Part shown: in pieces, positions 18,147-26,552 of the stretch
How positions within the stretch are numbered: the stretch's first letter is position 1
Layout of the letters: every line of letters begins with the position of its first letter
Origin: Streptomyces fragilis
GTDB lineage: Bacteria; Actinomycetota; Actinomycetes; Streptomycetales; Streptomycetaceae
Assembly (NCBI RefSeq): GCF_003112515.1
Contig: NZ_BEVZ01000002.1
Location: forward strand, 1,116,001 to 1,180,000
DNA length: 64,000 nt
Direction of reading: 5' to 3'
The notes under the pieces: generated by a model
Databases searched by the model: none
What the model was told of the DNA's origin: nothing
Seen by the model: only the letters and a program-made list of their open reading frames with translations
Translations under genes and position numbers: made by a program

Positions 18147-18217
18147 GCGTCCCGTTCCCGCAGTGGGAAACGGGACGCACCCGCGGCGGGACGTCCGTCG
18201 GGGACGTCCCGCCGCGG
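18147..18217. terminator. Two tandem hairpins between convergent units
   Basis: The first hairpin (18147-18178) pairs GCGTCCCGTT with AACGGGACGC around a short loop. The second (18181-18217) pairs CCGCGGCGGGACGTCC with GGACGTCCCGCCGCGG, 16 bp. They separate the OFA unit from the end of the oppositely oriented ABC operon and probably stop both transcripts. Confidence 0.65.
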
Positions 18218-18247
18218 GCCGGACCGCACGGGGGAGTGCTCAGCGCC

Positions 18248-19135
18248 TCAGTGCCCGGGGCACCCTGGAAGCTGCGCGCAGGCCACGAAGTGGTCCGGCT
18301 CGGCCTCGTGCAGCTCCCCCTCGGCGCCCGCGTCGTGGAACACGCAGCTTCCTACCGGCTCGGCGTCGACCCAGTCCACGCCCAGCCGCGGCACGGCGGC
18401 CAGCAGGTGCCGGGTGTAGGGGTGCATCGGATTGCCGAAGACCTTCTCGGTCGCCCCCCGCTCGGTGATCCGCCCGCCCCGCAGCACCACCGTCTGCTCC
18501 GCCAGGTAGGTCCCCAGGGCGAGGTCGTGCGTGATGTACAGGACGCCCAGGCCCCGTTCGCGCAGGTCGCCCAGCAGGTTGAGCACGTCCACCCGGGTCG
18601 AGGCGTCCAGCATGCTGGTGATCTCGTCGGCGACCAGGAACTCCAGTCCGTCGAGCAGCAGCGCCCGGGCGATCAGCAGGCGCTGCAACTGGCCGCCGCT
18701 GAGCTGGTGCGGGTACTTGTTCAGCACCTGCCCCGGATCGAGCCGCACGTCGCGCACCGCCCGCTCCACCCGGCCGCGCCAGTCGGCGGCGGACACCCTC
18801 GGGTAGTAGGCCTCCTTCACCAGCGCGAAGACCCGGTCCGCCTTGAAGACGGGGTTGAAGCAGCTGAACGGGTCCTGGAAGATCCCCTGCACCCGGCGGT
18901 AGTACTCCCGGCCGGAACGCACCGGCTCGCCGCCCAGCGTCAGGGACCCCGCGGTCACCGGGGTCAGACCCAGGATCATGCGCCCCAGGGTCGACTTGCC
19001 GCTGCCGCTCTCCCCGAGCAGGGTGACGACCTCCCCCCGCCCGACGGTGAAGGAGACCCGGTCGACGGCGGTGACCGAACTGCCGGAGAAGGTGCCGGTC
19101 CGGAACGTCTTGGTGACGCGGTCGAGTGTCAGCAT
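18248..19135 (-). CDS. ABC transporter ATP-binding protein (OppF-type)
   Basis: The 295-residue ATPase has Walker A GESGSGKST, Q-loop IFQDPFSCFNP, signature LSGGQLQRLLIARALL, Walker B FLVADEITSMLD and the switch His in YITHDL. The C-terminal end carries part of the oligopeptide/dipeptide C-terminal domain (NPMHPYTRHLLAAVPRL) with CVFHDAGAEGE in place of the usual cysteine cluster. It is the last gene of the Opp-like operon and overlaps the preceding ATPase by one base. Confidence 0.93.
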   Translation of the reverse strand: MLTLDRVTKTFRTGTFSGSSVTAVDRVSFTVGRGEVVTLLGESGSGKSTLGRMILGLTPVTAGSLTLGGEPVRSGREYYRRVQGIFQDPFSCFNPVFKADRVFALVKEAYYPRVSAADWRGRVERAVRDVRLDPGQVLNKYPHQLSGGQLQRLLIARALLLDGLEFLVADEITSMLDASTRVDVLNLLGDLRERGLGVLYITHDLALGTYLAEQTVVLRGGRITERGATEKVFGNPMHPYTRHLLAAVPRLGVDWVDAEPVGSCVFHDAGAEGELHEAEPDHFVACAQLPGCPGH

Positions 19136-20076
19136 CAGACCTTCCAGCACGCTACGTGGTGACGGGGGGCGACCTCGACGACCGGCGGCTGCTCGGCGCA
19201 GCGGTCGTCCGCCAGCGGGCACCGGTCGCGGAACCGGCACCCGGCGGGCGGGGACAGCAGCGAGGGAGGGCTGCCCTCGATGCCGGACAGCCGGCCCTCG
19301 GAGCGCCGCACGCCCGCCTCGGGCAGCGCGGCGAGCAGCCGGCGGGTGTACGGGTGGCGCGGCGCGCTCGTGAGGATGTTCGCCGGCGCCTTCTCGGCGA
19401 GCAGGCCCGCGTACATCACCATGATCGTGTCGGCGATGTGCGAGGTCAGCGCGAGGTCGTGGGTGATGAACACCATGCTGGTGACCAGGCCCTGGTCGCG
19501 CAGGCCCACCAGGGCGTGGGCGACGGCCTTCTGGTTGGAGACGTCCAGCGCGCTGGTCACCTCGTCCGCCACCAGCAGCGAGGGGTCGAGCAGCGTGGAG
19601 ATGACCATCACCGTGCGCTGCTTCATGCCGCCGGACAGCTCGATGGGGTAGCGGTCCAGGACCTCCGGCTTCAGGCCCACCAGGGCGAGGCGCCGGTGCA
19701 GCTCCGCGGTGTCCACCGACGCCCCCCGCGAGGCGAGGAGTTCGCGGATCATCCGGCCGATGCGGCGCGTGGGGTTCATCGCGCTCATCGAGTACTGGGG
19801 GACCAGCGAGATGCGCCGGAAGCGGAAGGCGTTCATGGCGCGGTCGTCGCCCACCGGCACGTCGTCCCCGTCGAGGGTGACGGTGCCGCCCACGTGACGC
19901 ATCCGGCCGTCCATGCGGATCAGCGACTTGCCGAGCGTGGTCTTGCCGCAGCCCGATTCCCCGACCAGGCCGAGGATCTCGCCGTCGTCGACGAAGAAGC
20001 TGACGCCGTCCAGGGCGCGCACGTCGCCCCGCAGCGTGCGGTAGTGGACCCGGAGGTCGTCGACGGTCAGGGTCAT
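19135..20076 (-). CDS. ABC transporter ATP-binding protein (OppD-type)
   Basis: The 313-residue ATPase has Walker [10 protein letters not shown], signature [16 protein letters not shown], Walker [13 protein letters not shown], switch FITHDL and a C-terminal oligopeptide-type domain ending in Cys-containing [20 protein letters not shown], which resembles the iron-sulfur motif of OppD/DppD. It pairs with the OppF-type ATPase to drive the two permeases. It follows the second permease by four bases. Confidence 0.94.
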   Translation of the reverse strand: MTLTVDDLRVHYRTLRGDVRALDGVSFFVDDGEILGLVGESGCGKTTLGKSLIRMDGRMRHVGGTVTLDGDDVPVGDDRAMNAFRFRRISLVPQYSMSAMNPTRRIGRMIRELLASRGASVDTAELHRRLALVGLKPEVLDRYPIELSGGMKQRTVMVISTLLDPSLLVADEVTSALDVSNQKAVAHALVGLRDQGLVTSMVFITHDLALTSHIADTIMVMYAGLLAEKAPANILTSAPRHPYTRRLLAALPEAGVRRSEGRLSGIEGSPPSLLSPPAGCRFRDRCPLADDRCAEQPPVVEVAPRHHVACWKV

Positions 20077-20080
20077 GTGC

Positions 20081-21046
20081 TTACGACTCCCTCAGCTTGG
20101 GGTTGAACACCTCGTCCAGACCCACGTTGGCGACGTACAGCGCGCCGACGACCGCGGTGATGCCCACCCCCGGCGGCACGAACCACCACCACAGGCCCAG
20201 CTGCAGCGCGCTCCACTGCTGCGCGCTCTGCAGCATCAGGCCCAGCGACACGCTGTCGGTGGGGCCGAGGCCGATGAAGTCGAGGGAGGAGGCGATGAGG
20301 ATGGAACCGCCGAACAGCAGGATGAACGTCATGAACAGGTAGGAGCTCATGTTCGGCGCGATCTCCCGGAAAATGATCTTCCAGGTGCGGCTGCCGCTGA
20401 GCCGGGCCAGATCGACGAAGTCGCGGGTGCGCAGGCTGAACGTCTGGGCGCGGATCGCCCGCGCCGCCCACGGCCACGAGGTGAGGCCGATGAACAGGCC
20501 CTGCACCGGCACGCTGCGCACGCCGAGGTAGGCGTTGACGATCAGCAGCACCGCCAGCGACGGGATGACCAGCACGATGTTGGTCAGCATCGTGAGCACC
20601 TCGTCCAGCACGCCGCCCCGGTAGCCGGCGAAGAAGCCGACCAGCATCGCGATGACGGCCGCGATGCCGCCGCCGATCACGCCGACCAGGAAGGTGGCGC
20701 GCAGCCCGTACACGAACTGGGCGAAGACGTCCTGCCCGAAGGTCGTGGTGCCGAACCAGTGCTCGCCGCTCGGCCCCACCGCCTGGGCGCCCGAGTACGC
20801 GTTGGGGTCCGGACCGTCCAGCAGCAGAGGGCCGAACAGGCCGGTCAGCAGCAGCACCAGGACGACGGCCAGACCGATCAGCAGCTTGGGATTGCGGAGC
20901 GCGTAGTGCAGGGTCTCGCGGGTGGGGCTGAGCGGAGCCGACGGCTCGGCCGCCCCGGAGGCGAGGGGCGGGCCCGCGTCGGAAGCGGGCTGCGCGGTCG
21001 CGACCGGCTCGGAGGCCGGTTCGCCGAGTGGGGGCATCGCGTTCAT
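20081..21046 (-). CDS. ABC transporter permease (OppC-type)
   Basis: The 321-residue permease has a Pro/Ala-rich cytoplasmic N terminus (1-45), a first helix at about 58-75, and five more. The motif SGSRTWKIIFREIAPNMSSYLF is the EAA loop that contacts the ATPase. VGPSGEHWFGTTTFGQDVFAQFVYGLR is the conserved periplasmic element of the OppC branch. It overlaps the preceding permease by four bases (ATGA). Confidence 0.93.
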   Translation of the reverse strand: MNAMPPLGEPASEPVATAQPASDAGPPLASGAAEPSAPLSPTRETLHYALRNPKLLIGLAVVLVLLLTGLFGPLLLDGPDPNAYSGAQAVGPSGEHWFGTTTFGQDVFAQFVYGLRATFLVGVIGGGIAAVIAMLVGFFAGYRGGVLDEVLTMLTNIVLVIPSLAVLLIVNAYLGVRSVPVQGLFIGLTSWPWAARAIRAQTFSLRTRDFVDLARLSGSRTWKIIFREIAPNMSSYLFMTFILLFGGSILIASSLDFIGLGPTDSVSLGLMLQSAQQWSALQLGLWWWFVPPGVGITAVVGALYVANVGLDEVFNPKLRES

Positions 21047-22038
21047 GACTGGCCTCCCGCCATGCCGGTGCGGGTCCGGGGGTCGACGATCACATAGACG
21101 AGGTCGATGACGAAGTTGGCGATCAGCACGCCGATCACGATGAACAGGAAGGTGCCCTGCAGCAGGAAGAAGTCGCGGTTCTGGATCGCGGCGAGGATCA
21201 GGCTGCCCAGGCCCGGATAGTTGAAGACGATCTCGGTGACCAGCGCGCCGGCCACCAGGACGCCCAACTGCAGTGCCAGCCCGGTGATCTGCGGCAGGAC
21301 GGCGTTGCGGAAGGCGTACCGGCGGATCAGCCGCTGCGGGGCGCCCAGAGCGGCCAGGTAGGACGAGTGGTCCGCCTCCAGCTCGTAGATGATCATGTTG
21401 CGCATGCCGATGGCCCAGCCGCCCAGGGCGACCAGGAACATGGACAGGAAGGGCAGCACCCAGTGGTGCAGCGCGTCGGTGAAGAAGATCCAGCTCCACG
21501 ACGGCTCGATGTCCAGGCTGTAGCCGCCCGAGACCGGGAACCAGCCCGCCCGCGCACCGAACACCCAGGCCAGCAGGACGGCGATCCACATGTACGGCAT
21601 GGCCGTCAGCAGGTAGCCGGCCGGCAGCACGGTGTTGTCCAGCACCTTGCGGCGGGCGGCCAGCGCGCCGAGCCAGTTGCCGACGAACCAGCTGAGCAGG
21701 ATGGCCGGGATCATCAGCGCGAGCGTGTAGGGCAGCGCGCCCAGGATGATCTCGCTCACCGGCTGCGGGAAGACCCAGATCGAGATGCCGAAGTCGCCCT
21801 GCAGCAGCGACGACCAGAAGTGCAGGTACTGCTCCCAGACGGGCCGGTCGAAGCCGAACAGCTCGTTGTAGTAGGCCCGCATGTGCTCCACGGCCTCCGG
21901 CTGCGAGACCCGGGCCCGGGAGATCATCGCGGAGACGGGATCGCCGGGCATGAACCGCGGGATCAGCCAGTTGACCGTGACGGCGAAGACGAAGGTGAGG
22001 ACGTAGACGAGGAGCTTGCGGGCGAAGTAGCGGCGCAA
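21043..22038 (-). CDS. ABC transporter permease (OppB-type)
   Basis: The 331-residue permease has the OppB start MRRYFARKLLVYVLTFVFAVTVNWLIPRFMPGDP, six hydrophobic segments and the EAA-type loop AALGAPQRLIRRYAFRNAVLPQI. It heads the permease/ATPase block downstream of a strong hairpin that separates it from the binding-protein gene. Confidence 0.94.
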   Translation of the reverse strand: MRRYFARKLLVYVLTFVFAVTVNWLIPRFMPGDPVSAMISRARVSQPEAVEHMRAYYNELFGFDRPVWEQYLHFWSSLLQGDFGISIWVFPQPVSEIILGALPYTLALMIPAILLSWFVGNWLGALAARRKVLDNTVLPAGYLLTAMPYMWIAVLLAWVFGARAGWFPVSGGYSLDIEPSWSWIFFTDALHHWVLPFLSMFLVALGGWAIGMRNMIIYELEADHSSYLAALGAPQRLIRRYAFRNAVLPQITGLALQLGVLVAGALVTEIVFNYPGLGSLILAAIQNRDFFLLQGTFLFIVIGVLIANFVIDLVYVIVDPRTRTGMAGGQS

Positions 22039-22097
22039 GGGTGAACTCCAGGATCGGGGGAGGCGGGGGAGGGCGGCGCCCGGGCGGCCGCCCGGAG

Positions 22098-22137
22098 GCG
22101 CCCCTTCCCGCCGGAGTGGTCCGGCGGGAAGGGGCGC
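22098..22137 (-). promoter_or_regulatory. 17-bp hairpin between binding-protein and permease genes
   Basis: Perfect arms (GCGCCCCTTCCCGCCGG at 22098-22114 and its complement at 22121-22137) flank a 6-base loop. It lies between the binding-protein stop and the first permease. Hairpins at this place commonly stabilise the 3' end of the binding-protein message or partially terminate, giving more binding protein than permease. Confidence 0.65.
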
Positions 22138-22164
22138 GCCCGGCGGCCGCCGCGGCCGCGGGGA

Positions 22165-23889
22165 CTACTTCTTCGCGGGCTTCAGGCCGGTCAGCGCCTC
22201 GAAACCGCCCAGCTCCAGCCAGTTGCGCCACAGGGTGGGCGCGTGGTGGTTGTCGCCCTTCTCCGAGGGCCAGTTGGTCCAGGTGCCGGTCGTCGACTGG
22301 GACCACAGGCCGTTGTACCAGAGCGGGATGACGGGCATCTCGTCGAGCTGGATCTTCTGGATCTTCGAGACCGCCTCCTTCATGCCGGCCTCGTCGTCGG
22401 TCCTGACCCCGCCGAGCTCGTTGACGAGCTTCCACGCCTCCTTGTTCTCGTACCGGCCGAAGTTCACCGTGTTCTGCTGCTCGCGGACCGGCAGCTGGAA
22501 CATGTACTCGTAGTACGTCCACGGGGTGTTGGACAGCTGGCGCTCGTTGTTGATCACCAGGTCGAACTCGCCCTTGCCGCGCAGGTCGGTGAGCGCGTTC
22601 TGGTCCGGGAACTCGGTGCTCACGTCGATGCCGGCGGCCTTGGCGCTCTCCGCGACGACCTTCGCGGCCTCCATCCAGTCGGTCCAGCCGGACGGCACCA
22701 TCAGCTTCAGCTTCAGCTTCTTGCCGTTCTTGTTCTCCACCAGGCCGTCGCCGTCGGTGTCCTTGTAACCCGCCCCCTTCAGCAGGTCCTTGGCCTTGGC
22801 GGTGTCGAAGGAGAAGCCGCTCCTCGCGGTCAGGCCCTTGTCGATGTAGGCGTCCCACTGCGGCAGCAGACCGGTCGGGTCGGCCGGCCGCACCAGCTCG
22901 CCGTAGACGCCCGTGACGATCTTGTCGATGTCGATCGAGTACGCCAGCGCCTTGCGGAAGGCGGCGTCGTCCATCGGCTTGCGCCGGGTGTTGGGCACCA
23001 GCCAGGCCGTGTTGGCGGACAGCATGTAGGGCGGCCCGTCGTAGTACGAGACGGCCTTGCCGGCCTTGATCATCTGGGCGGCGCCCGGGAGGAAGTTGTT
23101 GCTCAGGTCCAGCTGTCCCTGCCCGATCTGGCCGATGACGACCTCGTTGCTCGGGTTGGAGATGTCGACGATGTACTTGGGCGCCGGCTTCATGCCGAGC
23201 GCCTTCACGCCCCACCAGTCGTCACGGCGCTCCCACACCACACGGTCCTGGGTGTGGCTCTTGAGCTTGTAGGCCCCGGAGGCCACCGGCTTGTCGTTGA
23301 CGCCGTTGAGGACGTCCTCCTCGGAGAGCTTGCTCCACACGTGCTCCGGCACGACGGGCTGCCCGTAGAGGGTGAAGTCCCACTCCTGGTAGCGCGCCTC
23401 CTTGAAGGTGAAGCGCACGGTCCGCTCGTCGACGGCCTCCGCCTTCGACAGCCAGTCCCACAGCGTGTGGAACGAGGAGGCCTCCAGCTTGCCGATCTCG
23501 TAGGAGAAGACGACGTCCTCGGCGGTCATCGGCTTGCCGTCCGACCAGGTGATGCCCGAACGCAGCTTCACCTCGTAGGTCTTGTCGTCCTTCCACTCCC
23601 CGCCCTCGGCCAGCCACGGCTTGAGCTCACCGGCCTGCGGGTCGAAGTGGAACAGCGTCTCGTACGCCAGGCCCTTGGTGCCGGTGGCGTGGTCCCAGTT
23701 GTGCAGGGGGTTGTAGTTGGCCGGCGGCCCCCACTGGGTGCCGCTGGTGTAGAGGGTCTCGCTCCTCGGGAGTCCGCCCTGGCCCACTCCCTTTCCGTCC
23801 GGGGTCGTGGAGGAACCCCCGCCCGTACACGCCGTGGCGACCATGCCGCCCACGGCCGCCAGAGCGATGAGCCGCGCTCGGATGCGCAT
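22165..23889 (-). CDS. ABC transporter substrate-binding lipoprotein (SBP family 5)
   Basis: The 574-residue protein has a lipoprotein signal peptide with lipobox VATAC (Cys about 21), then the family 5 layout: an opening NPLHNWDHATGTKGLAYETLFHFD and GGEWKDDKTYEVKLRSGITWSDGKPMTAEDVVFSYE (the family-wide signature). Family 5 proteins bind oligopeptides, nickel or oligosaccharides (cello- and manno-oligosaccharides in thermophiles). It is the first gene of the importer operon, divergent from a LacI-type regulator that argues for a sugar. It is longer than typical peptide binders (about 520-550). Confidence 0.92.
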   Translation of the reverse strand: MRIRARLIALAAVGGMVATACTGGGSSTTPDGKGVGQGGLPRSETLYTSGTQWGPPANYNPLHNWDHATGTKGLAYETLFHFDPQAGELKPWLAEGGEWKDDKTYEVKLRSGITWSDGKPMTAEDVVFSYEIGKLEASSFHTLWDWLSKAEAVDERTVRFTFKEARYQEWDFTLYGQPVVPEHVWSKLSEEDVLNGVNDKPVASGAYKLKSHTQDRVVWERRDDWWGVKALGMKPAPKYIVDISNPSNEVVIGQIGQGQLDLSNNFLPGAAQMIKAGKAVSYYDGPPYMLSANTAWLVPNTRRKPMDDAAFRKALAYSIDIDKIVTGVYGELVRPADPTGLLPQWDAYIDKGLTARSGFSFDTAKAKDLLKGAGYKDTDGDGLVENKNGKKLKLKLMVPSGWTDWMEAAKVVAESAKAAGIDVSTEFPDQNALTDLRGKGEFDLVINNERQLSNTPWTYYEYMFQLPVREQQNTVNFGRYENKEAWKLVNELGGVRTDDEAGMKEAVSKIQKIQLDEMPVIPLWYNGLWSQSTTGTWTNWPSEKGDNHHAPTLWRNWLELGGFEALTGLKPAKK

Positions 23890-23985
23890 CGGTCAACTCC
23901 CTCCCCGCCCGTCCTCGGGCAGAGCCAACTGAACCGGGTAAGTGGCGGAAGTCTCGGCCCGTCGGGCGGCGGTGTCAAGGGGGTA

Positions 23986-23999
23986 CGGGAGCGCTCCCG
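23986..23999. promoter_or_regulatory. LacI-type operator resembling the CebR box
   Basis: The perfect 14-bp palindrome CGGGAGCGCTCCCG lies between the divergent importer operon and the LacI-type regulator gene. It differs from the published CebR/CelR operator TGGGAGCGCTCCCA only at the outer pair. It lies 97 bases from the binding-protein start and 112 from the regulator start. Confidence 0.8.
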
Positions 24000-24110
24000 G
24001 GGCTTCGTTACACGGAAGTTGTTACGCCAGGGTCCGCGGTGGGCAGGTCTGGACGTGCGGTGGTGCCGCTACGATGACGGCACCCACATGAAGCGGTTAA
24101 GCGAGGTCAC

Positions 24111-25223
24111 ATGTCCAGGCGTCGCCCCACCATGGAGGACATCGCGCGCCGCGCGGGCGTCTCCAAGGTCGCGGTCTCGTACGCGCTCAACGACCGGCCC
24201 GGCGTCTCGCCGGGGACCCGGGCCGAGATCAAGCGGATTGCCCGGGAGATCGGGTGGCGGCCCAACAGTGCGGCCCGCGCCCTCACCCGGGCCAGGGCCG
24301 ACGCCGTCGGGCTGGTCTCCTCCCGGCCCGCCCAGCTCCTGGGAGCGGAACCGTTCTTCATGGGCCTGATCAGCGGCATGCAGGACGAACTCGCCGCCCA
24401 GGGCAAGGCGCTGACCCTGCAGTTCGTCGCCGACGCCGGGCAGGAGATGGAGGTCCACCGCCGCTGGTGGGGTGAGGGCCGGATCGACGGCGTGCTCCTG
24501 ACCGACCTGCGCACCGACGACCCCAGGATCGCGCTGATCCGCGAACTCGGCCTGCCCGCCGTGGCGATCGGCCACCCGGACGCGGCCGGCGGGCTGCCGG
24601 CGGTGTGGTCCGACGACGCCGCCGCGCTCGGCCAGACCCTGCGGTACCTGCACACGCTCGGGCACCGCTCGGTCGCCCGCGTCGCCGGACTGCGCGACCT
24701 CGACCACACGGCACGCCGGGACCGCGCCCACCGGGCCGTCTGTGCCGAACTGGGCATGGGGGAGCCGGCCATCGTGCACACCGACTACTCCGGGGAGGCG
24801 GGAGCCCGGGCCGCCCGCGGCCTGCTCATCCGGCCCGACCGGCCGACGGCGATCGTCTTCGACAACGACATCATGGCGGTCGCCGGGCTGTCGGTCGCGG
24901 ACGAACTGGGGCTGAGCGTCCCCGGCGAACTGTCCCTGGTCGCCTGGGACGACTCCCAGCTCACCCGGGTCGTCCGCCCGGGGATCACCGCGCTCAACCG
25001 GGACATCCCCGCCTACGGCAGGCACGCGGTCCGCACCCTCCTCACGCTGGTCGAGGAGGGGTGGGCCGAGTGCCTCGAGGACGGGCCCGCGCGACTGTTG
25101 CCGCGGGGCAGCACGGGGCCGGTGGTGGGGGCGGTGGGGGGCGTGGCGGGTGCCGGGGCCTCCGCGGCCGTCGCGACCTCCGTGGCCGTCCGCCCCGAGC
25201 GGGTGACCGCGGATCCGGCGTGA
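24111..25223 (+). CDS. LacI-family transcriptional regulator
   Basis: The 370-residue repressor has the LacI helix-turn-helix (PTMEDIARRAGVSKVAVSYALNDRPGVSPGTR, residues 6-38) and hinge helix (PNSAARALTRARADAVGLV). A periplasmic-binding-fold effector domain follows with VVWDDSQLTR-like LVAWDDSQLTRVVRPGITAL. It ends in an extra Ala/Val/Gly-rich tail of about 35 residues not typical of the family. It is divergent from the Opp-like importer and probably represses it, using the palindrome in between. Confidence 0.93.
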   Translation: MSRRRPTMEDIARRAGVSKVAVSYALNDRPGVSPGTRAEIKRIAREIGWRPNSAARALTRARADAVGLVSSRPAQLLGAEPFFMGLISGMQDELAAQGKALTLQFVADAGQEMEVHRRWWGEGRIDGVLLTDLRTDDPRIALIRELGLPAVAIGHPDAAGGLPAVWSDDAAALGQTLRYLHTLGHRSVARVAGLRDLDHTARRDRAHRAVCAELGMGEPAIVHTDYSGEAGARAARGLLIRPDRPTAIVFDNDIMAVAGLSVADELGLSVPGELSLVAWDDSQLTRVVRPGITALNRDIPAYGRHAVRTLLTLVEEGWAECLEDGPARLLPRGSTGPVVGAVGGVAGAGASAAVATSVAVRPERVTADPA

Positions 25224-25465
25224 CCTGGCGGTGCGGTAGGGAGTGGGGGGAGTGGGGGAGTCCTGGCCCGCCCCGGTCCGTCCCCGAGCCCTCTTTTTCC
25301 CGCCGCCCCCGGCCTGTCCTCGTCGCGCACCGTCGTCGTCCTCGTGCTCGTGGCCCCTTGTCACCCCTGGTCGCGCCCTCGTCCTCGTCGCTCCCCGTTG
25401 CCCCTTGTGGCCCGCTCCGGGAACGGGGACCGGACTCCGCCCGTTGTCCACGCAAGGGGGAACGG

Positions 25466-25984
25466 ATGAAGAAGACACGCCAGAGGGACCGTGACATGCC
25501 GGGGCCGGACTCGCCCTGGAACGAGATCCGCCCGGGGCTGTGGATGGGCGGCCACCACTGGACCGACCACAGGGGTGACCTGATCCCCGCCGTCCCGGAC
25601 CGCGAGTTCGACCTGGTCGTCAGCCTCTTCACACTGCCGGGCCACGGCCCGCACCCATCCGTCGAGCACGTGATCGCCGAGGTCCCGGACGGCCCTCTCA
25701 CCCCGGAGCAGATCCACTCCGTCCAGCTGGCCGCCGACCACGCCGTACGTGCCGTCAAGGCCGACAGGACGGTCCTGGTCCGCTGCCACTCCGGCTACAA
25801 CCGGTCCGGCCTGGTCACCGCCCAGGCGCTGATGGACCTCGACCGCCACAGCCCCGCCGCCGCCATCGACCTCGTCCGCACCAGACGATCACCCTGGGCC
25901 TTCACCAACGAGACCTTCGTCCAGTACCTCACCGCCGGCCTCGACACCGCCCGCCTCCTCACCGGCCTCCAGGCCCCCACCTGA
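25466..25984 (+). CDS. Dual-specificity/tyrosine protein phosphatase-like protein
   Basis: The 172-residue protein has the PTP signature VLVRCHSGYNRSGLVTAQAL: Cys107 and Arg113 give the CX5R loop that carries out phosphate transfer. An Asp about 30 residues earlier (PDGPLTP) could be the general acid. The layout suits a small cytoplasmic dual-specificity phosphatase. ATG 25466 follows AAGGGGGA. The preceding 240 bases are low-complexity and hold no gene. It is the last gene before the tRNA and the island. Confidence 0.82.
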   Translation: MKKTRQRDRDMPGPDSPWNEIRPGLWMGGHHWTDHRGDLIPAVPDREFDLVVSLFTLPGHGPHPSVEHVIAEVPDGPLTPEQIHSVQLAADHAVRAVKADRTVLVRCHSGYNRSGLVTAQALMDLDRHSPAAAIDLVRTRRSPWAFTNETFVQYLTAGLDTARLLTGLQAPT

Positions 25985-26115
25985 CCGACTCACTCTCCGT
26001 GCCCCTCCCGCTGCACCCCGCCCACCAGCGGATACGCAGGTGAAACCCACCCCGGATCCTTGGTATGGTTATCCACGTCGCCGAGGGGAACGCCCCGAAC
26101 GCGACGCAACACCTG

Positions 26116-26200
26116 GTCCGGGTGGCGGAATGGCAGACGCGCTAGCTTGAGGTGCTAGTGCCCTTTATCGGGCGTGGGGGTTCAAGTCCCCCCTCGGACA
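26116..26200 (+). tRNA. tRNA-Leu (anticodon GAG)
   Basis: The acceptor arm GTCCGGG pairs with CTCGGAC (one G-U), the anticodon loop is TTGAGGT (GAG), the long variable arm is typical of class II tRNAs, and the T arm GGGGG-TTCAAGT-CCCCC is intact. The discriminator is A and CCA is not encoded. The 3' end forms part of the sequence repeated at the other island junctions. Confidence 0.95.
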
Positions 26201-26552
26201 CACACTCCAACGATACGCATGCGAGGGCCTCGACCTGACGGTCGCGGTCCTCGTTGCGTTTTCGTAGCGGACAGTGACGCCCAAGGCCTCGTAGAGCGCT
26301 GCTTTGGCCGTGGCTTCCGCGCTCTGTAGGCGTCGTGCGACATCTCCGAGGCTCTTGGCGATCTCGATGATCTCTTTCTCCGTGAGTGGCTTCTCGACCC
26401 TCAGGTTCTTGTTGGCCCCGCCGGCTGCGCTCGTCTGCGGTTTTTCGGCTTCTTCGAGTCTCGCGAGGGCGGTGCGTTTGTCGTTCTGGGCGTCGTTGAT
26501 CCATTGGGTGACGACGGTGGGGTCGGCTCCGGCGGCGAGTGCGGCCCTGTAG
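26165..26552 (-). pseudogene. C-terminal remnant of a serine recombinase (copy 1)
   Basis: The frame encodes GADPTVVTQWINDAQNDKR, LTEKEIIEIAKSLGDVARRL and GVTVRYENATRTATV, as at the C terminus of large serine recombinases. It ends in SVCPRGDLNPHAR, which is encoded by the tRNA sequence. It is cut at its N-terminal side by the left end of an insertion sequence at 26553. The same C-terminal piece occurs near 38.6 and 55.3 kb, and a complementary middle piece occurs at 48.8-49.3 kb. No intact copy exists in the window. Confidence 0.7.
26191..26270 (+). other. Attachment-like junction at the tRNA 3' end (copy 1)
   Basis: The sequence from CCCTCGGACA in the tRNA into CCAACGATACGC (26207-26218) and the following bases recurs at 38.5 and 55.2 kb. 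Here it is fused to the tRNA, as expected for an attL-type junction of an element that integrates in this gene and restores its 3' end. Confidence 0.75.

Noticed and set aside
25224..25465. Possible short gene before the phosphatase-like gene
   Set aside because: Low-complexity CT- and CG-rich sequence with no good start.
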